A stretch of DNA of 63,181 nucleotides from Tyzzerella sp. (GTDB lineage: Bacteria; Bacillota; Clostridia; Lachnospirales; Anaerotignaceae). Within the stretch, counting starts at the first letter, position 1. Every line of letters starts with the position of its first letter. A model generated the notes under the pieces. The model did not search any database. It was not told the origin of the DNA and saw only the letters and a list, made by a program, of their open reading frames with translations. The stretch covers positions 9,616 through 72,796 of the forward strand of contig DXZA01000020.1 in assembly GCA_019415525.1 (NCBI GenBank), written 5' to 3'. The translations under genes and the position numbers were made by a program. This document shows, in pieces, positions 1 through 9,284 of this stretch.

Positions 1-839
1 AAGCAACAGAAGAAAGAAATACACAGCTTAGTAAAGAAATAGAAAGAATAAAGAATGAAAATCAGCAGATAGGTAGCTTAAAAAATCAAATAAAACAAGC
101 TGAAGAAAAGAATATAAAACTTAATAGAGAAATTGCAATTGTATACGGAGAAAATCAAAAAATAAATGGTTTGAAAAATCAAATAAAACAAGCCGAAGAA
201 AAAAACATAGAGCTTAATAAAGAAATTGAAAAAGTAAGAAATGAAAATAAACAAATAAATGATTTTAAAAACCAAATGGATTTTCTAGAAGAAAAAAATG
301 CAGAGCTTTTAAAAGAAATAGAGAAATTAAGAACAGAAAATACACAGATAAATAATTCAAAAAAACAAATAGAAGAAAAAAATACAAAGCTCAATAGAGA
401 AATTGCAATTGTATATGGAGAAAATCAAAAAATAAATGGCTTAAAAAATCAAATAAAACAAGCCGAAGAAAAAAATATACAGCTTTCTAAAGAATTAGAA
501 AATATAAAATTAGCAAATGAAGAAGTAAATGATTTAAAAAAATGTATTACTTCATTTGAAAATGAAAGGTTACAACTTTTAGATGAAATTTCTATAATTA
601 AATCTGAAAATTCAGAATTAGAACAATTTAAGCTTCAGGTTTCTGAATATACACAAAAGAATAATGCTCTTTTATCTGAAATAGAACAAATAAGAAATGA
701 AAATACAAAAGTTATAGACCTTGAAAATAAAATTAAAGAATTTGAAAATGAAAAATCAGAACTTTTAAAAGAAATTGAAAAAATAAAAAAAGAAAAAGAC
801 CAAATGGAAAAAGATTTGGAAGAGTTTCTTTTAGATTAA
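1..839 (+). CDS. Repetitive coiled-coil protein, 5' end cut by window edge
   Basis: The reading frame is open from base 3 and runs to the TAA at 837-839, so the gene begins outside the window. The visible part, about 278 residues, is almost wholly alpha-helical and charged (Glu, Lys, Asn, Gln, Ile, Leu), with no membrane segment and no catalytic motif. It is built of units of about 30-31 residues around a core like LKNQIKQAEEKN followed by a basic/acidic heptad pattern, and some units are nearly identical. It resembles SMC-like or myosin-tail-like coiled coils, but that similarity reflects composition only. Internal TTG/ATG codons have no good SD and are not believed to be starts. The function is unknown: structural or scaffold roles are possible, and the N-terminal domain that would decide lies to the left of the window. 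Confidence 0.75.
   Translation, partial: ATEERNTQLSKEIERIKNENQQIGSLKNQIKQAEEKNIKLNREIAIVYGENQKINGLKNQIKQAEEKNIELNKEIEKVRNENKQINDFKNQMDFLEEKNAELLKEIEKLRTENTQINNSKKQIEEKNTKLNREIAIVYGENQKINGLKNQIKQAEEKNIQLSKELENIKLANEEVNDLKKCITSFENERLQLLDEISIIKSENSELEQFKLQVSEYTQKNNALLSEIEQIRNENTKVIDLENKIKEFENEKSELLKEIEKIKKEKDQMEKDLEEFLLD
121..210 (+). repeat. Intragenic 90-bp direct repeat, copy 1
   Basis: This segment matches 391-480 at all but about six of 90 positions. The period between the two is 270 bp, which is in frame. A shorter related piece lies at about 75-117. It encodes one of the near-identical coiled-coil units. Such DNA-level identity points to recent internal duplication or recombination. Confidence 0.85.
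391..480 (+). repeat. Intragenic 90-bp direct repeat, copy 2
   Basis: This is the second copy of the 121-210 segment inside the coiled-coil gene, in the same frame. Differences are mostly synonymous C/T or G/A changes. Confidence 0.85.
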
Positions 840-851
840 TTATGTAACAGT

Positions 852-880
852 AAAAAATAGCAGATTACTGCTATTTTTTT
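852..880 (+). terminator. Intrinsic terminator after coiled-coil gene
   Basis: The stem AAATAGCAG / CTGCTATTT has a 4-nt loop and runs straight into a U-tract. It ends transcription of the coiled-coil gene ahead of the U32 gene. Confidence 0.8.
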
Positions 881-899
881 ATATGAAGGGAGAAATAAT

Positions 900-3323
900 A
901 TGATTAAAAATACAGCACCAGAGCTTTTATCTCCGGTGGGTTCAATGGAAAGTTTATATGCAGCTGTTAATAATGGTTGTGATGCAGTTTATCTTGGTGG
1001 AAAATCTTTTAGTGCAAGGCAGTATGCAAACAATTTTGGTATAAAAGAACTTGATGAAGTATGTGATTATTGTCACTTAAGAGGTGTAAAGGTATATATT
1101 ACTGTAAATACAATATATAAAGATGAAGAAATAAATGATTTTTTAAAATTTATAGATGAACTTTATAGAATTGGTGTTGATGCTCTTATTGTACAAGACC
1201 TTGGAGCAGCCGAAATAATAAGAAAACGTTATCCGGATTTTACTTTACATGCAAGTACACAGCTTACAACAAATTCTCTTGAAGATGTAAAGTATTTATA
1301 TAATAACGGTTTTTCTAAAGTAGTTTTAAGTAGAGAACTTTCACTTGATGAAATAAAGTATATAACAGATAATACTGATGTTGAAATAGAAACATTTGTA
1401 CATGGTGCTTTGTGTGTTTCATATTCTGGTCAATGTATTATGAGTAGTATGCTTGGTGGAAGAAGTGGTAACAGAGGCAGATGTGCTCAAACTTGTCGAC
1501 TTCCTTATACATTATATAATGAATATGATAAAATAAAAGAAGGTCATCTTTTATGTCCTAAAGATATTGAAACAATAACTATACTTCCAAAACTTATAAA
1601 AGCCGGTATACGTTCTTTTAAAATAGAAGGAAGAATGAAAAGTCCTGAATATGTAGCCGGTGTTACACAGGTTTATAGAAAATATATTGATATGTATATG
1701 AATGACCCTGAAAATTATGCTGTTGATGATAAAGATATGAAAATACTTCTTCAGCTTTTTAACAGAGGTGGATTTACAGAAGGATATTATGAAACACATT
1801 CCGGAAGCAGTATGATGAGTATTGAAAGACCTAAAACTTGGGGACTTAAAACAGGATTTGTTGATACATATAATCCTAAAATCGGTCGTGTTACGATAAG
1901 AACAAGAGAACCTCTTGTACCTGGTGATGGTATTGAAATATGGACAAATTCTGAGCCTCATGTAGGAAGTAATATAAATAAAAAATCAAAAGCCGGAGAG
2001 GTTATAAGTCTTTCAATAGAAGGTGACATAAGTAAAAATAATGTTGTTTATAAAACACATGATAAACTTCTTGAAGATACACTTAGAGCAACTTGGGAAA
2101 AAGATAGACGTAAAAAAGGTATATATGGTGAGTTTACTGCAATGAAAGGTGAACCATTAAGCCTTAAACTTTGGGACGATAGTGGTGCTGCTGTTTATGT
2201 TACAGGTGCAGTTGTCCAAGAAGCTCAAAATCAGCCTATGACAGAAGAGAAATTAAGAAAACAGATTTCAAAAACAGGTGCAACACCTTTTGAGTTTGAA
2301 TATTTGGATATAAAAGCTGATGATGATATTTATGTTGGTATAAGTGACCTTAACGATATAAGACGTAGAGGAACAGATAAACTTTCTGAAACTATTATAA
2401 AGAAAACAAAGAGAAAACCGGTAGATTTAGAAAAGTTTAAATCAAACAGAAATAGAATTATAAGAACAAAAAAAATAACTGTACTTGTAAATGATATTAT
2501 GCAGTTTGATGTTGTAACTAGAAATAGAAATGTTGATACTGTATATTTTGAACTTACAGATTCATTTGAAAAAAATATTGATAAATGTATAGAAAGATGT
2601 AAAAAAACAGGAGTGAAGCTTTTTGCTGCATTACCTCGTATATATAGGGTAAATAGTAAAAATTTATATTCTGATTTCATAGAAAAACTTAAACAAAGCG
2701 ATATTGACGGTTTCCTTGTTCGCTCATTAGGTGAATATGATATGGTTTCTGACAGTAATAAGAAAATAGCTGTTGATTATAATATGAATGTATTTAATAG
2801 TGAGGCTGTTAGATATTGGAATGATAAAAATGTAGAAAGAATATGTATCTCACCGGAACTTAATATTAAGGAAATAAATAATATTGCAGATGAGAAATGT
2901 GAAATGCTTGGATATGGATATATTCCTCTTATGACAACTCACCAATGTCCAATAGGTTCATTTGATGGTGGAAAAGAAGGTGGAATGTATTGTTCCAAGA
3001 GATATAATAAAGACTTATATTTCTTAAAAGATAGAAAAGGAATGAAATTCCCACTTATGCCTGACTGTAAACAGTGTGTATGTCAGATATTAAACGGAAA
3101 ACCTCTTTTTACACTTAAGTTCTATGATGAGGTTTCCGAAACATCAACGGGATATATAAGACTTTTATTTACAAAAGAAGGACCTAAAAAAACAGAGCGT
3201 ATACTTAATGCTTATTGCGATGTTGTTCTTGGAAAGAATATTTCCCCAGAAACAAGAATTCTTCTTAATGAAATGAGTGAAAAAGGAAGCACAAAAGGGC
3301 ATTTCTTCAGAGGTGTTGAATAA
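900..3323 (+). CDS. U32 family protein with DUF3656-like region (RlhA-type)
   Basis: This 807-residue protein opens with the U32 signature (PELLSPVGS, then GCDAVYLGG) and has the family core FVHGALCVSYSGQC followed by further Cys residues (GRCAQTC) near residues 166-200. A long middle and C-terminal part carries a second Cys-rich patch near residues 675-725 (HQCPIGS, MYCSK, DCKQCVC). Length and layout fit the long U32 class that includes E. coli RlhA, which hydroxylates a cytidine in 23S rRNA. Despite the 'peptidase U32' label, several characterised members are RNA hydroxylases, and the conserved cysteines may hold an Fe-S cluster. The start ATG follows a GGGAG at 8 nt. A shorter paralogue (TrhP-like) lies at 14365. 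The rRNA target is inferred from family length, not shown. Confidence 0.85.
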   Translation: MIKNTAPELLSPVGSMESLYAAVNNGCDAVYLGGKSFSARQYANNFGIKELDEVCDYCHLRGVKVYITVNTIYKDEEINDFLKFIDELYRIGVDALIVQDLGAAEIIRKRYPDFTLHASTQLTTNSLEDVKYLYNNGFSKVVLSRELSLDEIKYITDNTDVEIETFVHGALCVSYSGQCIMSSMLGGRSGNRGRCAQTCRLPYTLYNEYDKIKEGHLLCPKDIETITILPKLIKAGIRSFKIEGRMKSPEYVAGVTQVYRKYIDMYMNDPENYAVDDKDMKILLQLFNRGGFTEGYYETHSGSSMMSIERPKTWGLKTGFVDTYNPKIGRVTIRTREPLVPGDGIEIWTNSEPHVGSNINKKSKAGEVISLSIEGDISKNNVVYKTHDKLLEDTLRATWEKDRRKKGIYGEFTAMKGEPLSLKLWDDSGAAVYVTGAVVQEAQNQPMTEEKLRKQISKTGATPFEFEYLDIKADDDIYVGISDLNDIRRRGTDKLSETIIKKTKRKPVDLEKFKSNRNRIIRTKKITVLVNDIMQFDVVTRNRNVDTVYFELTDSFEKNIDKCIERCKKTGVKLFAALPRIYRVNSKNLYSDFIEKLKQSDIDGFLVRSLGEYDMVSDSNKKIAVDYNMNVFNSEAVRYWNDKNVERICISPELNIKEINNIADEKCEMLGYGYIPLMTTHQCPIGSFDGGKEGGMYCSKRYNKDLYFLKDRKGMKFPLMPDCKQCVCQILNGKPLFTLKFYDEVSETSTGYIRLLFTKEGPKKTERILNAYCDVVLGKNISPETRILLNEMSEKGSTKGHFFRGVE

Positions 3324-3361
3324 GTATTAATTCTGTTACGCAGAAATAAGAGGTATTTAAT

Positions 3362-4708
3362 ATGTTTGAATTAGTTTTATTGTTTAGCAGATATCTTTTT
3401 GTATTTTATATTGTATTTTATCTGTGGCAGGGAGTTGTGTATATTGCAGAAGAACAGGGATATTATATAGGAAACCCTTTTTATGCTGTATCTATACAAC
3501 GTATAATAATAATATTTTTTCATATAACTGCATACCTTATACTTTCCTATGTTCCGGGAGAATTTAGATTTGACCCGTTATATCTTATAACCGGTGCAGG
3601 TGGACTTTTATTTATAATACTTTCACTTAATATTACAAGGAAAGTTTATAAAAAAAGTTGTCCTCTTATATGGAATAGTATGATATTTTTACTTGATATT
3701 GGCTTTGTAATGTTACAAAGACTTGAGTTTGCATTGGCTGAAAAACAGCTTGTTTGGATGACATTCGGTACAATATTAATGCTTTTTATACCATTAATAT
3801 TAAAAATAATACCAAGGTTTGAAATGTTTGAAAAACTTTATATTATATTAAGTTATGTTCTTATATTGTCAACTCTTGTATTTGGTAATGAAGAATTTGG
3901 TTCTGTAAACTGGATTTCAATAGGAAGTATAGGTTTTCAGCCTTCAGAAATAGTAAAATTCCTTTTTATATTCTATCTTGCATCTGTTTTTAGAAAGCGT
4001 GTTGAATTAAAGGAACTCATAATTACAGGAGCGTTAAGTGCAGGTATAGTTCTTCTTTTGGTTATGCAAAAAGACCTTGGAAGCTGCCTTATATTCTTCC
4101 TTACTTATATGGTTATGCTTTATATTGCTACTTCAAATTCAATACTATTTTTTAGTGGAATAGGGGCAGCATCAGTTGCATCGATACTTGCGTATAAACT
4201 TTTTAGCCATGTAAGAGTAAGAGTTGCAGCATGGAAAAATCCATGGGCAGATGTTGAAGGTGGTGGATATCAAATAGTACAATCACTTTTTGCCATAGGT
4301 ACATGGGGACTTTTTGGAAGCGGCTTAACACAAGGTATGCCTAAAAGTATACCTGTTGTTGAACGAGATTTTATATTTGCTGCAATTTGTGAAGAATTTG
4401 GTGTAATATTTGCAATGTGTGTTGTATGTATATTTATATTAATATTCTTTAGAGGTATAAAAATTGCTCTTAGATGTACAAGAAGATATTATAGCCTTCT
4501 TGCAGCAGGTATAACAACAATGTTTGCGTTCCAGTCTTTTATAATAATAGGTGGCGTTATAAAACTTATACCTATGACAGGTGTAACATTACCATTTGTA
4601 AGCTATGGGGGAAGTTCTGTTGTTATAAGCATACTTATGATAGGGCTTTTACAATGGATAGAGTCATATTATGAAATACGAAGTGAAGGGAGCGACTCAG
4701 ATATATGA
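3362..4708 (+). CDS. SEDS peptidoglycan glycosyltransferase (FtsW/RodA/SpoVE family)
   Basis: This 448-residue polytopic membrane protein would polymerise lipid II into glycan strands. SEDS hallmarks are visible: VNWISIG then FQPSEIVK in mid-protein, the loop QKDLGS whose Asp (near residue 237) matches the catalytic Asp of RodA, ERDFIFAAICEEFG, and the C-terminal PFVSYGGSS. The N-terminus has extra hydrophobic helices before the usual SEDS start, as in several clostridial and actinobacterial members paired with PbpA-type PBPs. The stop overlaps the next gene's start (ATGA), so the SEDS and the class B PBP are translationally coupled, the usual arrangement of a polymerase/transpeptidase pair. 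Whether it serves division, elongation or sporulation cannot be read from the sequence. Confidence 0.92.
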   Translation: MFELVLLFSRYLFVFYIVFYLWQGVVYIAEEQGYYIGNPFYAVSIQRIIIIFFHITAYLILSYVPGEFRFDPLYLITGAGGLLFIILSLNITRKVYKKSCPLIWNSMIFLLDIGFVMLQRLEFALAEKQLVWMTFGTILMLFIPLILKIIPRFEMFEKLYIILSYVLILSTLVFGNEEFGSVNWISIGSIGFQPSEIVKFLFIFYLASVFRKRVELKELIITGALSAGIVLLLVMQKDLGSCLIFFLTYMVMLYIATSNSILFFSGIGAASVASILAYKLFSHVRVRVAAWKNPWADVEGGGYQIVQSLFAIGTWGLFGSGLTQGMPKSIPVVERDFIFAAICEEFGVIFAMCVVCIFILIFFRGIKIALRCTRRYYSLLAAGITTMFAFQSFIIIGGVIKLIPMTGVTLPFVSYGGSSVVISILMIGLLQWIESYYEIRSEGSDSDI

Positions 4709-6093
4709 AAAGTAGCATAAAAAAAATATTTTGGCTTATATCACTTATGTTTTTTCTTGTAATAATATGGCTTGGTAAAATCAATTTTATTGATAGAGAA
4801 AAATTTAATATAAATCCATATAACCCTAGATTACAATATACAGATACGACAATAAAAAGAGGTAATATAAAAGATATAAACGGTGAAATTATAGCAGAAA
4901 GCCAATATACTGAAAGTGGATATATAAGAAATTATCCTCGCTCAAGAATGGCTGCACATATTACAGGATATTCTTCTGTTGGAAAAACAGGTGTTGAGGC
5001 AGCAGAAAATTTTGAACTTGAAACAGTTGATAATGAAGTACTACAAAGAATATTAAATGCTTTTACAGGTACAGAAGTAAAAGGTAATGATGTTGTTTTA
5101 ACTGTGGATATGAATATACAATCTCTTGCAGGTGATTTATTAGGTGAACAAAAAGGTGCTATTGTTGTAATGGAACCTTCAACAGGAAGAATACTTACTA
5201 TGCAGTCATATCCAGACTTTAATCCTAATACTGTTTCAGATGATTGGGAAAGTCTTACATCTGATGAAGATAGCCCTCTTATAAATAGAACAACTCAAGG
5301 TCTTTATCCTCCAGGGTCTACTTTTAAAATGGTGACAGCTATTGCAGCTATGGAATATTTAGATGATTGGGAAAGCTTTACTATTGAATGTACAGGAGAA
5401 GCCGAGTTTGAAGATAAAGTTATACATTGTTATAATAATAAAGCACATGGAACAGTTGATATACATGAAGCTATGGCCGAGTCTTGTAATTGTTATTTTG
5501 CAGAAATAGGAAAAAGAATAGGTGGAGAAAATTTAAGAAAAGTAGCAGATAGACTTTTCGCAAATTCATCTATTGGTTTTGACATGCCTTCAAGTCAAAG
5601 TTCTGTTGTTATAGATAAAAACAGTAGTGAAAGTGAACTTGTTGAAACATCAATAGGTCAAGGAAAAACTGTTGTAACACCTATGTATATGGCAACCCTT
5701 GTTTCAGCTGTTGCAAATGGTGGTATTATGAAAAAACCTTATATAGTTGACCATACAGAAAATTATGAAGGTAAAGTTTTGGAAACAACACTTCCTGAAA
5801 CAATAGGCGAAATAATGACATACGAAGAAGCAGAAGCCCTTAAAGAAATGATGATAGATGTTGTTAATGAGGGTACAGGAACAGCAGCAGCTCTTAAAGG
5901 TTATCAAGCAGTAGGAAAAACAGGAACAGCAGAAAATGAAAAAGGTATTGACCATTCTTGGTTTGTTGGTTTTGCACCAGCAGATAATCCAGAAGTTGCT
6001 GTTGCTGTAATACTTGAAAATGCAGGTGATAATAAAAAAGCTACTCCAATAGCAGGTAAACTTATGCAGGCTGTTTTAGATAGTAAATGGTGA
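4705..6093 (+). CDS. Class B penicillin-binding protein (transpeptidase), PbpA-like
   Basis: This 462-residue protein has one N-terminal membrane anchor (about residues 7-25), a short pedestal region, and a transpeptidase domain. The three active-site motifs are present: STFK near residue 205 (catalytic Ser), SCN near residue 259, and KTGTA near residue 404. It cross-links peptidoglycan outside the membrane. It is shorter than FtsI or SpoVD-type PBPs and lacks PASTA domains, which fits the short PbpA class. Its ATG overlaps the stop of the SEDS gene by 4 nt, so the two products very likely act as one synthase complex. No clear terminator follows; a new promoter starts at 6118. Confidence 0.93.
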   Translation: MKSSIKKIFWLISLMFFLVIIWLGKINFIDREKFNINPYNPRLQYTDTTIKRGNIKDINGEIIAESQYTESGYIRNYPRSRMAAHITGYSSVGKTGVEAAENFELETVDNEVLQRILNAFTGTEVKGNDVVLTVDMNIQSLAGDLLGEQKGAIVVMEPSTGRILTMQSYPDFNPNTVSDDWESLTSDEDSPLINRTTQGLYPPGSTFKMVTAIAAMEYLDDWESFTIECTGEAEFEDKVIHCYNNKAHGTVDIHEAMAESCNCYFAEIGKRIGGENLRKVADRLFANSSIGFDMPSSQSSVVIDKNSSESELVETSIGQGKTVVTPMYMATLVSAVANGGIMKKPYIVDHTENYEGKVLETTLPETIGEIMTYEEAEALKEMMIDVVNEGTGTAAALKGYQAVGKTGTAENEKGIDHSWFVGFAPADNPEVAVAVILENAGDNKKATPIAGKLMQAVLDSKW

Positions 6094-6117
6094 TTTAAAA
6101 AATAAGATTAACAAATC

Positions 6118-6146
6118 TTGAAATGATAATAAAAAAGCGGTATACT
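6118..6146 (+). promoter_or_regulatory. SigmaA-type promoter for the Nudix gene
   Basis: TTGAAA and TATACT are separated by exactly 17 bp, placed about 45-70 nt before the GTG start at 6191. The two hexamers differ from consensus by one and one base. Confidence 0.65.
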
Positions 6147-6190
6147 ATTTCTTAACAGAAGAAAGAATATATATAGTCGGAGGTATTTAA

Positions 6191-6658
6191 GTGATAGAAG
6201 CAGTAAGTTGTGGCGGAGTCGTTATTTACAAATGGAAAATTCTGCTTCTCTATAAAAACCAGAATGGAAGATATATGGGCTGGGTACTTCCTAAAGGTAC
6301 TGTTGAAGAAGGTGAAACTTTTAAACAGACTGCTTTACGTGAAGTAAAGGAAGAATCAGGAGCAACAGGTGAAATTATAAAATATGTTGGGAAAACCCAG
6401 TATTCTTTTAAGGGAAATGAAGATACTGTAAATAAGACAGTTCACTGGTATCTTATGTCAGCGGACTCATTTTACTGCAAACCTCAAAGTGAGGAATTTT
6501 TTGCAGACGCAGGTTTTTATAAATTCCATGAGGCTTATCATCTGCTTAAATTTAACGACGAACGCCAAATGTTAAAGAAAGCATATCTGGAGTACTGCGA
6601 TTTGAAAAGAAACAGAGATTTTTCAAGAAACAAACTTTTTAAAGGATATGGTAATTAA
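6191..6658 (+). CDS. Nudix hydrolase
   Basis: This 155-residue protein has a complete Nudix box at about residues 36-58: a Gly, five residues, a Glu, seven residues, then REVKEESGA. That motif binds Mg2+ and cleaves nucleoside diphosphates linked to another moiety. The start is GTG, with CGGAGG 5-6 nt upstream. Upstream of the box the beta-strand pattern CGGVVIY...LLLYKN is typical of the bis(5'-nucleosyl)-tetraphosphatase/Ap4A-like group, but the substrate cannot be assigned. It shares a transcript with the small membrane protein at 6685 and has its own promoter at 6118. Confidence 0.9.
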   Translation: MIEAVSCGGVVIYKWKILLLYKNQNGRYMGWVLPKGTVEEGETFKQTALREVKEESGATGEIIKYVGKTQYSFKGNEDTVNKTVHWYLMSADSFYCKPQSEEFFADAGFYKFHEAYHLLKFNDERQMLKKAYLEYCDLKRNRDFSRNKLFKGYGN

Positions 6659-6684
6659 TTTTTTATACCAGAAAGGAGATTATT

Positions 6685-7023
6685 ATGAAAAGATTTTTAG
6701 ATGGAACAACTTCTATTGAAGATTTAAGAAGAGCAGTTATTGATTTACAAAACAGAGAAGATAAAAGAACATTCTATGTTTTTATAGGTATTGTTATAGC
6801 ACTTCTTGTTGCTACAACAGCAGGTGTTGTTTACCTTGTTAAAAAACGCAGAGAAGACGATTTTGAAGATGAATGGGATATGGACTGGGATGACGAATTC
6901 GAATATGATGATGAAATAGAAGATGTATGCGAAGACTGTGAGGAAGATGATTGCGACGCTTGTGGCTGCGAATGTTGTACAGACAGCGATTTCGATACTT
7001 CTGTAAAAGTTGAAAAGCTTTAA
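6685..7023 (+). CDS. Small single-pass membrane protein with acidic, Cys-rich tail
   Basis: I do not recognise this 112-residue protein. Residues 1-27 are soluble with mixed charge, residues about 28-52 form one membrane segment, then KKRRE (inside-positive) and a tail of roughly 50 residues that is mostly Asp/Glu and contains seven Cys, including the cluster CGCECC. By the positive-inside rule the tail is cytoplasmic. It starts at ATG with a strong AAGGAG SD and is followed by a clear terminator, so it is a real gene. The tail could bind a divalent metal or act as an electrostatic interaction surface; neither is shown. It is the second gene of a two-gene unit with the Nudix hydrolase. Confidence 0.8.
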   Translation: MKRFLDGTTSIEDLRRAVIDLQNREDKRTFYVFIGIVIALLVATTAGVVYLVKKRREDDFEDEWDMDWDDEFEYDDEIEDVCEDCEEDDCDACGCECCTDSDFDTSVKVEKL

Positions 7024-7031
7024 AAAATCTT

Positions 7032-7057
7032 GCGGTTCTTTTGAACCGCTTTTTTAT
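7032..7057 (+). terminator. Intrinsic terminator
   Basis: Perfect stem GCGGTTC / GAACCGC, 4-nt loop TTTT, then TTTTTTATT. It closes the Nudix/small membrane protein unit. Confidence 0.9.
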
Positions 7058-7086
7058 TGCAATAAAGCATATTATTTGATTATAAT
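7057..7086 (+). promoter_or_regulatory. Possible promoter for the GH13 gene
   Basis: TTGCAA and a consensus TATAAT are separated by 18 bp. The leader to the TTG start is about 80 nt. A second weaker candidate (TTTATA, 17 bp, TAAAAT) lies further down, so the exact start site is uncertain. Confidence 0.4.
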
Positions 7087-7173
7087 AATATATTTTAATT
7101 GTTTATAAAAAAATTATTTTATGATAAAATATTTTTCGTTGGTAATTAATTGAAATTTAAGGAGGTATTGAAT

Positions 7174-9282
7174 TTGGGAGTATCAATATCTATAAAAAAA
7201 TTGGGATATATAGAAAGACTTATGGTCTATTCAAAAACTTTAATGGAAAAACTTGATGTAAAAGCAATTTTTAGTGATGAAACAGAAAACTTTAGAAGTC
7301 CTTCTGAGCCTTCTGATAAAGATTTTGTTACTGTTAGTATTAGAACAGGAAAAAATAATGCCGATAATGTTTATATAATATGTGATGATAAAAAAATAAA
7401 AATGGAATATTCCCATAGCAAAGGTGATTTTGACTATTTTAAATATATATTTGAGCCGGAAAAAACAACAAAGACATATTATTTTGAAATAGAAAAAAAT
7501 GGTATGAGTGTTTATTATAATAAGCTTGGTGTAAGTGATGATATTAATCCTAAGTGGAATTTTACTATAATAAGAAACTTTACAACACCTGAGTGGTCAA
7601 AGGGTGCTGTTATGTATCAGATATATGTTGACAGATTTTATAATGGTGATAAAACAAATGATGTAAAAACAAATGAGTATATATATCTTGGAAAGCCTTC
7701 TGTTTTTATTGAAGACTGGAATGCAAGACCACAAGCTGACGATATAAGAAATTTTTATGGCGGAGATTTACAAGGTGTAATAGATAAAATACCATACTTA
7801 AAAGATTTGGGTATAGAAGTAATATATTTTAATCCCATATTTGTTTCTCCAAGTAATCATAAATATGATATACAAGATTATGATTATATAGATCCTCATT
7901 ATGGTAAAATAGTTAAAGATGGCGGAAGTACACTTGTTTTTGAGAAATTTAATAATAAACATGCAGATATGTATGTTCAAAGAACAACTGCTAAAGAAAA
8001 TCTTGAAGCAAGTAATGAACTTTTTGCAAATCTTGTAGAAATTGCTCATAAAAATGGTATAAAAGTAATTATTGATGGTGTATTTAACCATTGTGGTGCA
8101 TTTAATAAATGGCTTGATAGAGAAGGTTTTTATGGTAATAGCGGAAATTATCCAGTAGGTGCTTATAAAGATAAAGAAAGTATATATCATAATTATTTTA
8201 AATGGTATGATGATAACTGGCCAAATAATGATTGTTATGATGGTTGGTGGGGATATGATAACCACCCTAAATTAAATTATGAGCAATCTGAAGAACTTTA
8301 TAATTATATACTTGAAATAGGTAAAAAATGGGTTTCTCCACCTTTTAATGCTGATGGTTGGCGTCTTGATGTTGCTGCTGACCTTGGTTATAGTGAAGAG
8401 TTTAATCATAAATTCTGGAAAGATTTTAGAAAAGCTGTTAAATCTGCAAATCCAGAAGCTATCATATTAGCGGAACATTATGGAGATGCATCAAAATGGC
8501 TTCAAGGTGATGAATGGGATACAGTAATGAACTATGATGCATTTATGGAGCCTGTTTCTTGGTTCTTGACAGGTATGGAAAAGCATAGTGAAGATTTTAA
8601 AAGCGAACTTCTTTGTAATTCAGATGTTTTTGAAAACTCAATGAAATATAATATGGCTAAATTATCATATCAATCAATATATACTGCTATGAATGAGCTT
8701 TCAAATCACGACCATTCTCGTTTCCTTACAAGAACAAATATGAATGTAGGTCGTTTGCATACAAAATGCAGTGAGGCTGCTGATATGGGTACTAATTTAG
8801 GTATTATGAAAGAGGCTGTTACAATGCAGATTACTTGGCCTGGTTCTCCTACTATATATTATGGTGACGAGGCAGGTGTAACAGGCTGGACTGACCCTGA
8901 TAATAGAAGAACATATCCTTGGGGTAACGAAAATAAAGACCTCATAGATTTCCATAAAGCTGTAATTAAAATTCATAAAAATAATAATACTTTAAGAAAA
9001 GGTTCTGTAAAAATAATTTATAAGGATTATGGTGTACTTTCATATGGTAGATTTTATAAAGATGAAGTTATGGTTACAGTTATAAACAATACAAGCGAAG
9101 AAAAAGAAATAACTATTCCTGTAAAACAGATTGAGCTTAAAACAGGTGATATTCTTAAAAGATGTATTGTTTCTTATGAAAATGGATTTGATACAGAAAA
9201 TGTTAAATATCTAGTTGTGGCAGGTAACTTGAAAGTTGTTATGCCACCTTTTGGAAGTATGATACTTGAAAAGGAAATTTAA
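7174..9282 (+). CDS. Alpha-glycosidase, GH13 family (neopullulanase/cyclomaltodextrinase type)
   Basis: A cytoplasmic GH13 enzyme of about 702 residues. It has an N-terminal beta-domain (about residues 1-130, CBM34-like) and a TIM-barrel entered at VMYQIYVDRFYNGD. Catalytic residues are visible: nucleophile Asp in GWRLDVAAD (near 399), acid/base Glu in LAEH (near 434), and NHD (near 511-513). There is no signal peptide, so it likely degrades imported maltodextrins or cyclodextrins. An in-frame TTG at 7150 would lengthen the protein, but the AAGGAGG SD at 7159-7165 lies inside that extension, so the TTG at 7174 is the better start. A second TTG at 7168 is too close to the SD. The gene stands 2 nt before the pseudouridine synthase, with no functional link evident. 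Confidence 0.92.
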   Translation: MGVSISIKKLGYIERLMVYSKTLMEKLDVKAIFSDETENFRSPSEPSDKDFVTVSIRTGKNNADNVYIICDDKKIKMEYSHSKGDFDYFKYIFEPEKTTKTYYFEIEKNGMSVYYNKLGVSDDINPKWNFTIIRNFTTPEWSKGAVMYQIYVDRFYNGDKTNDVKTNEYIYLGKPSVFIEDWNARPQADDIRNFYGGDLQGVIDKIPYLKDLGIEVIYFNPIFVSPSNHKYDIQDYDYIDPHYGKIVKDGGSTLVFEKFNNKHADMYVQRTTAKENLEASNELFANLVEIAHKNGIKVIIDGVFNHCGAFNKWLDREGFYGNSGNYPVGAYKDKESIYHNYFKWYDDNWPNNDCYDGWWGYDNHPKLNYEQSEELYNYILEIGKKWVSPPFNADGWRLDVAADLGYSEEFNHKFWKDFRKAVKSANPEAIILAEHYGDASKWLQGDEWDTVMNYDAFMEPVSWFLTGMEKHSEDFKSELLCNSDVFENSMKYNMAKLSYQSIYTAMNELSNHDHSRFLTRTNMNVGRLHTKCSEAADMGTNLGIMKEAVTMQITWPGSPTIYYGDEAGVTGWTDPDNRRTYPWGNENKDLIDFHKAVIKIHKNNNTLRKGSVKIIYKDYGVLSYGRFYKDEVMVTVINNTSEEKEITIPVKQIELKTGDILKRCIVSYENGFDTENVKYLVVAGNLKVVMPPFGSMILEKEI

Positions 9283-9284
9283 TT

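Noticed and set aside
61..480. Regular DNA repeats at the left end taken as a CRISPR-like array
   Set aside because: The repeats are in one open frame, units differ in length and sequence, there are no unique spacers, and the protein is a coiled coil.
7798..8265. 155-codon minus-strand frame opposite the GH13 catalytic core
   Set aside because: A shadow of the coding strand; no SD and no family resemblance.
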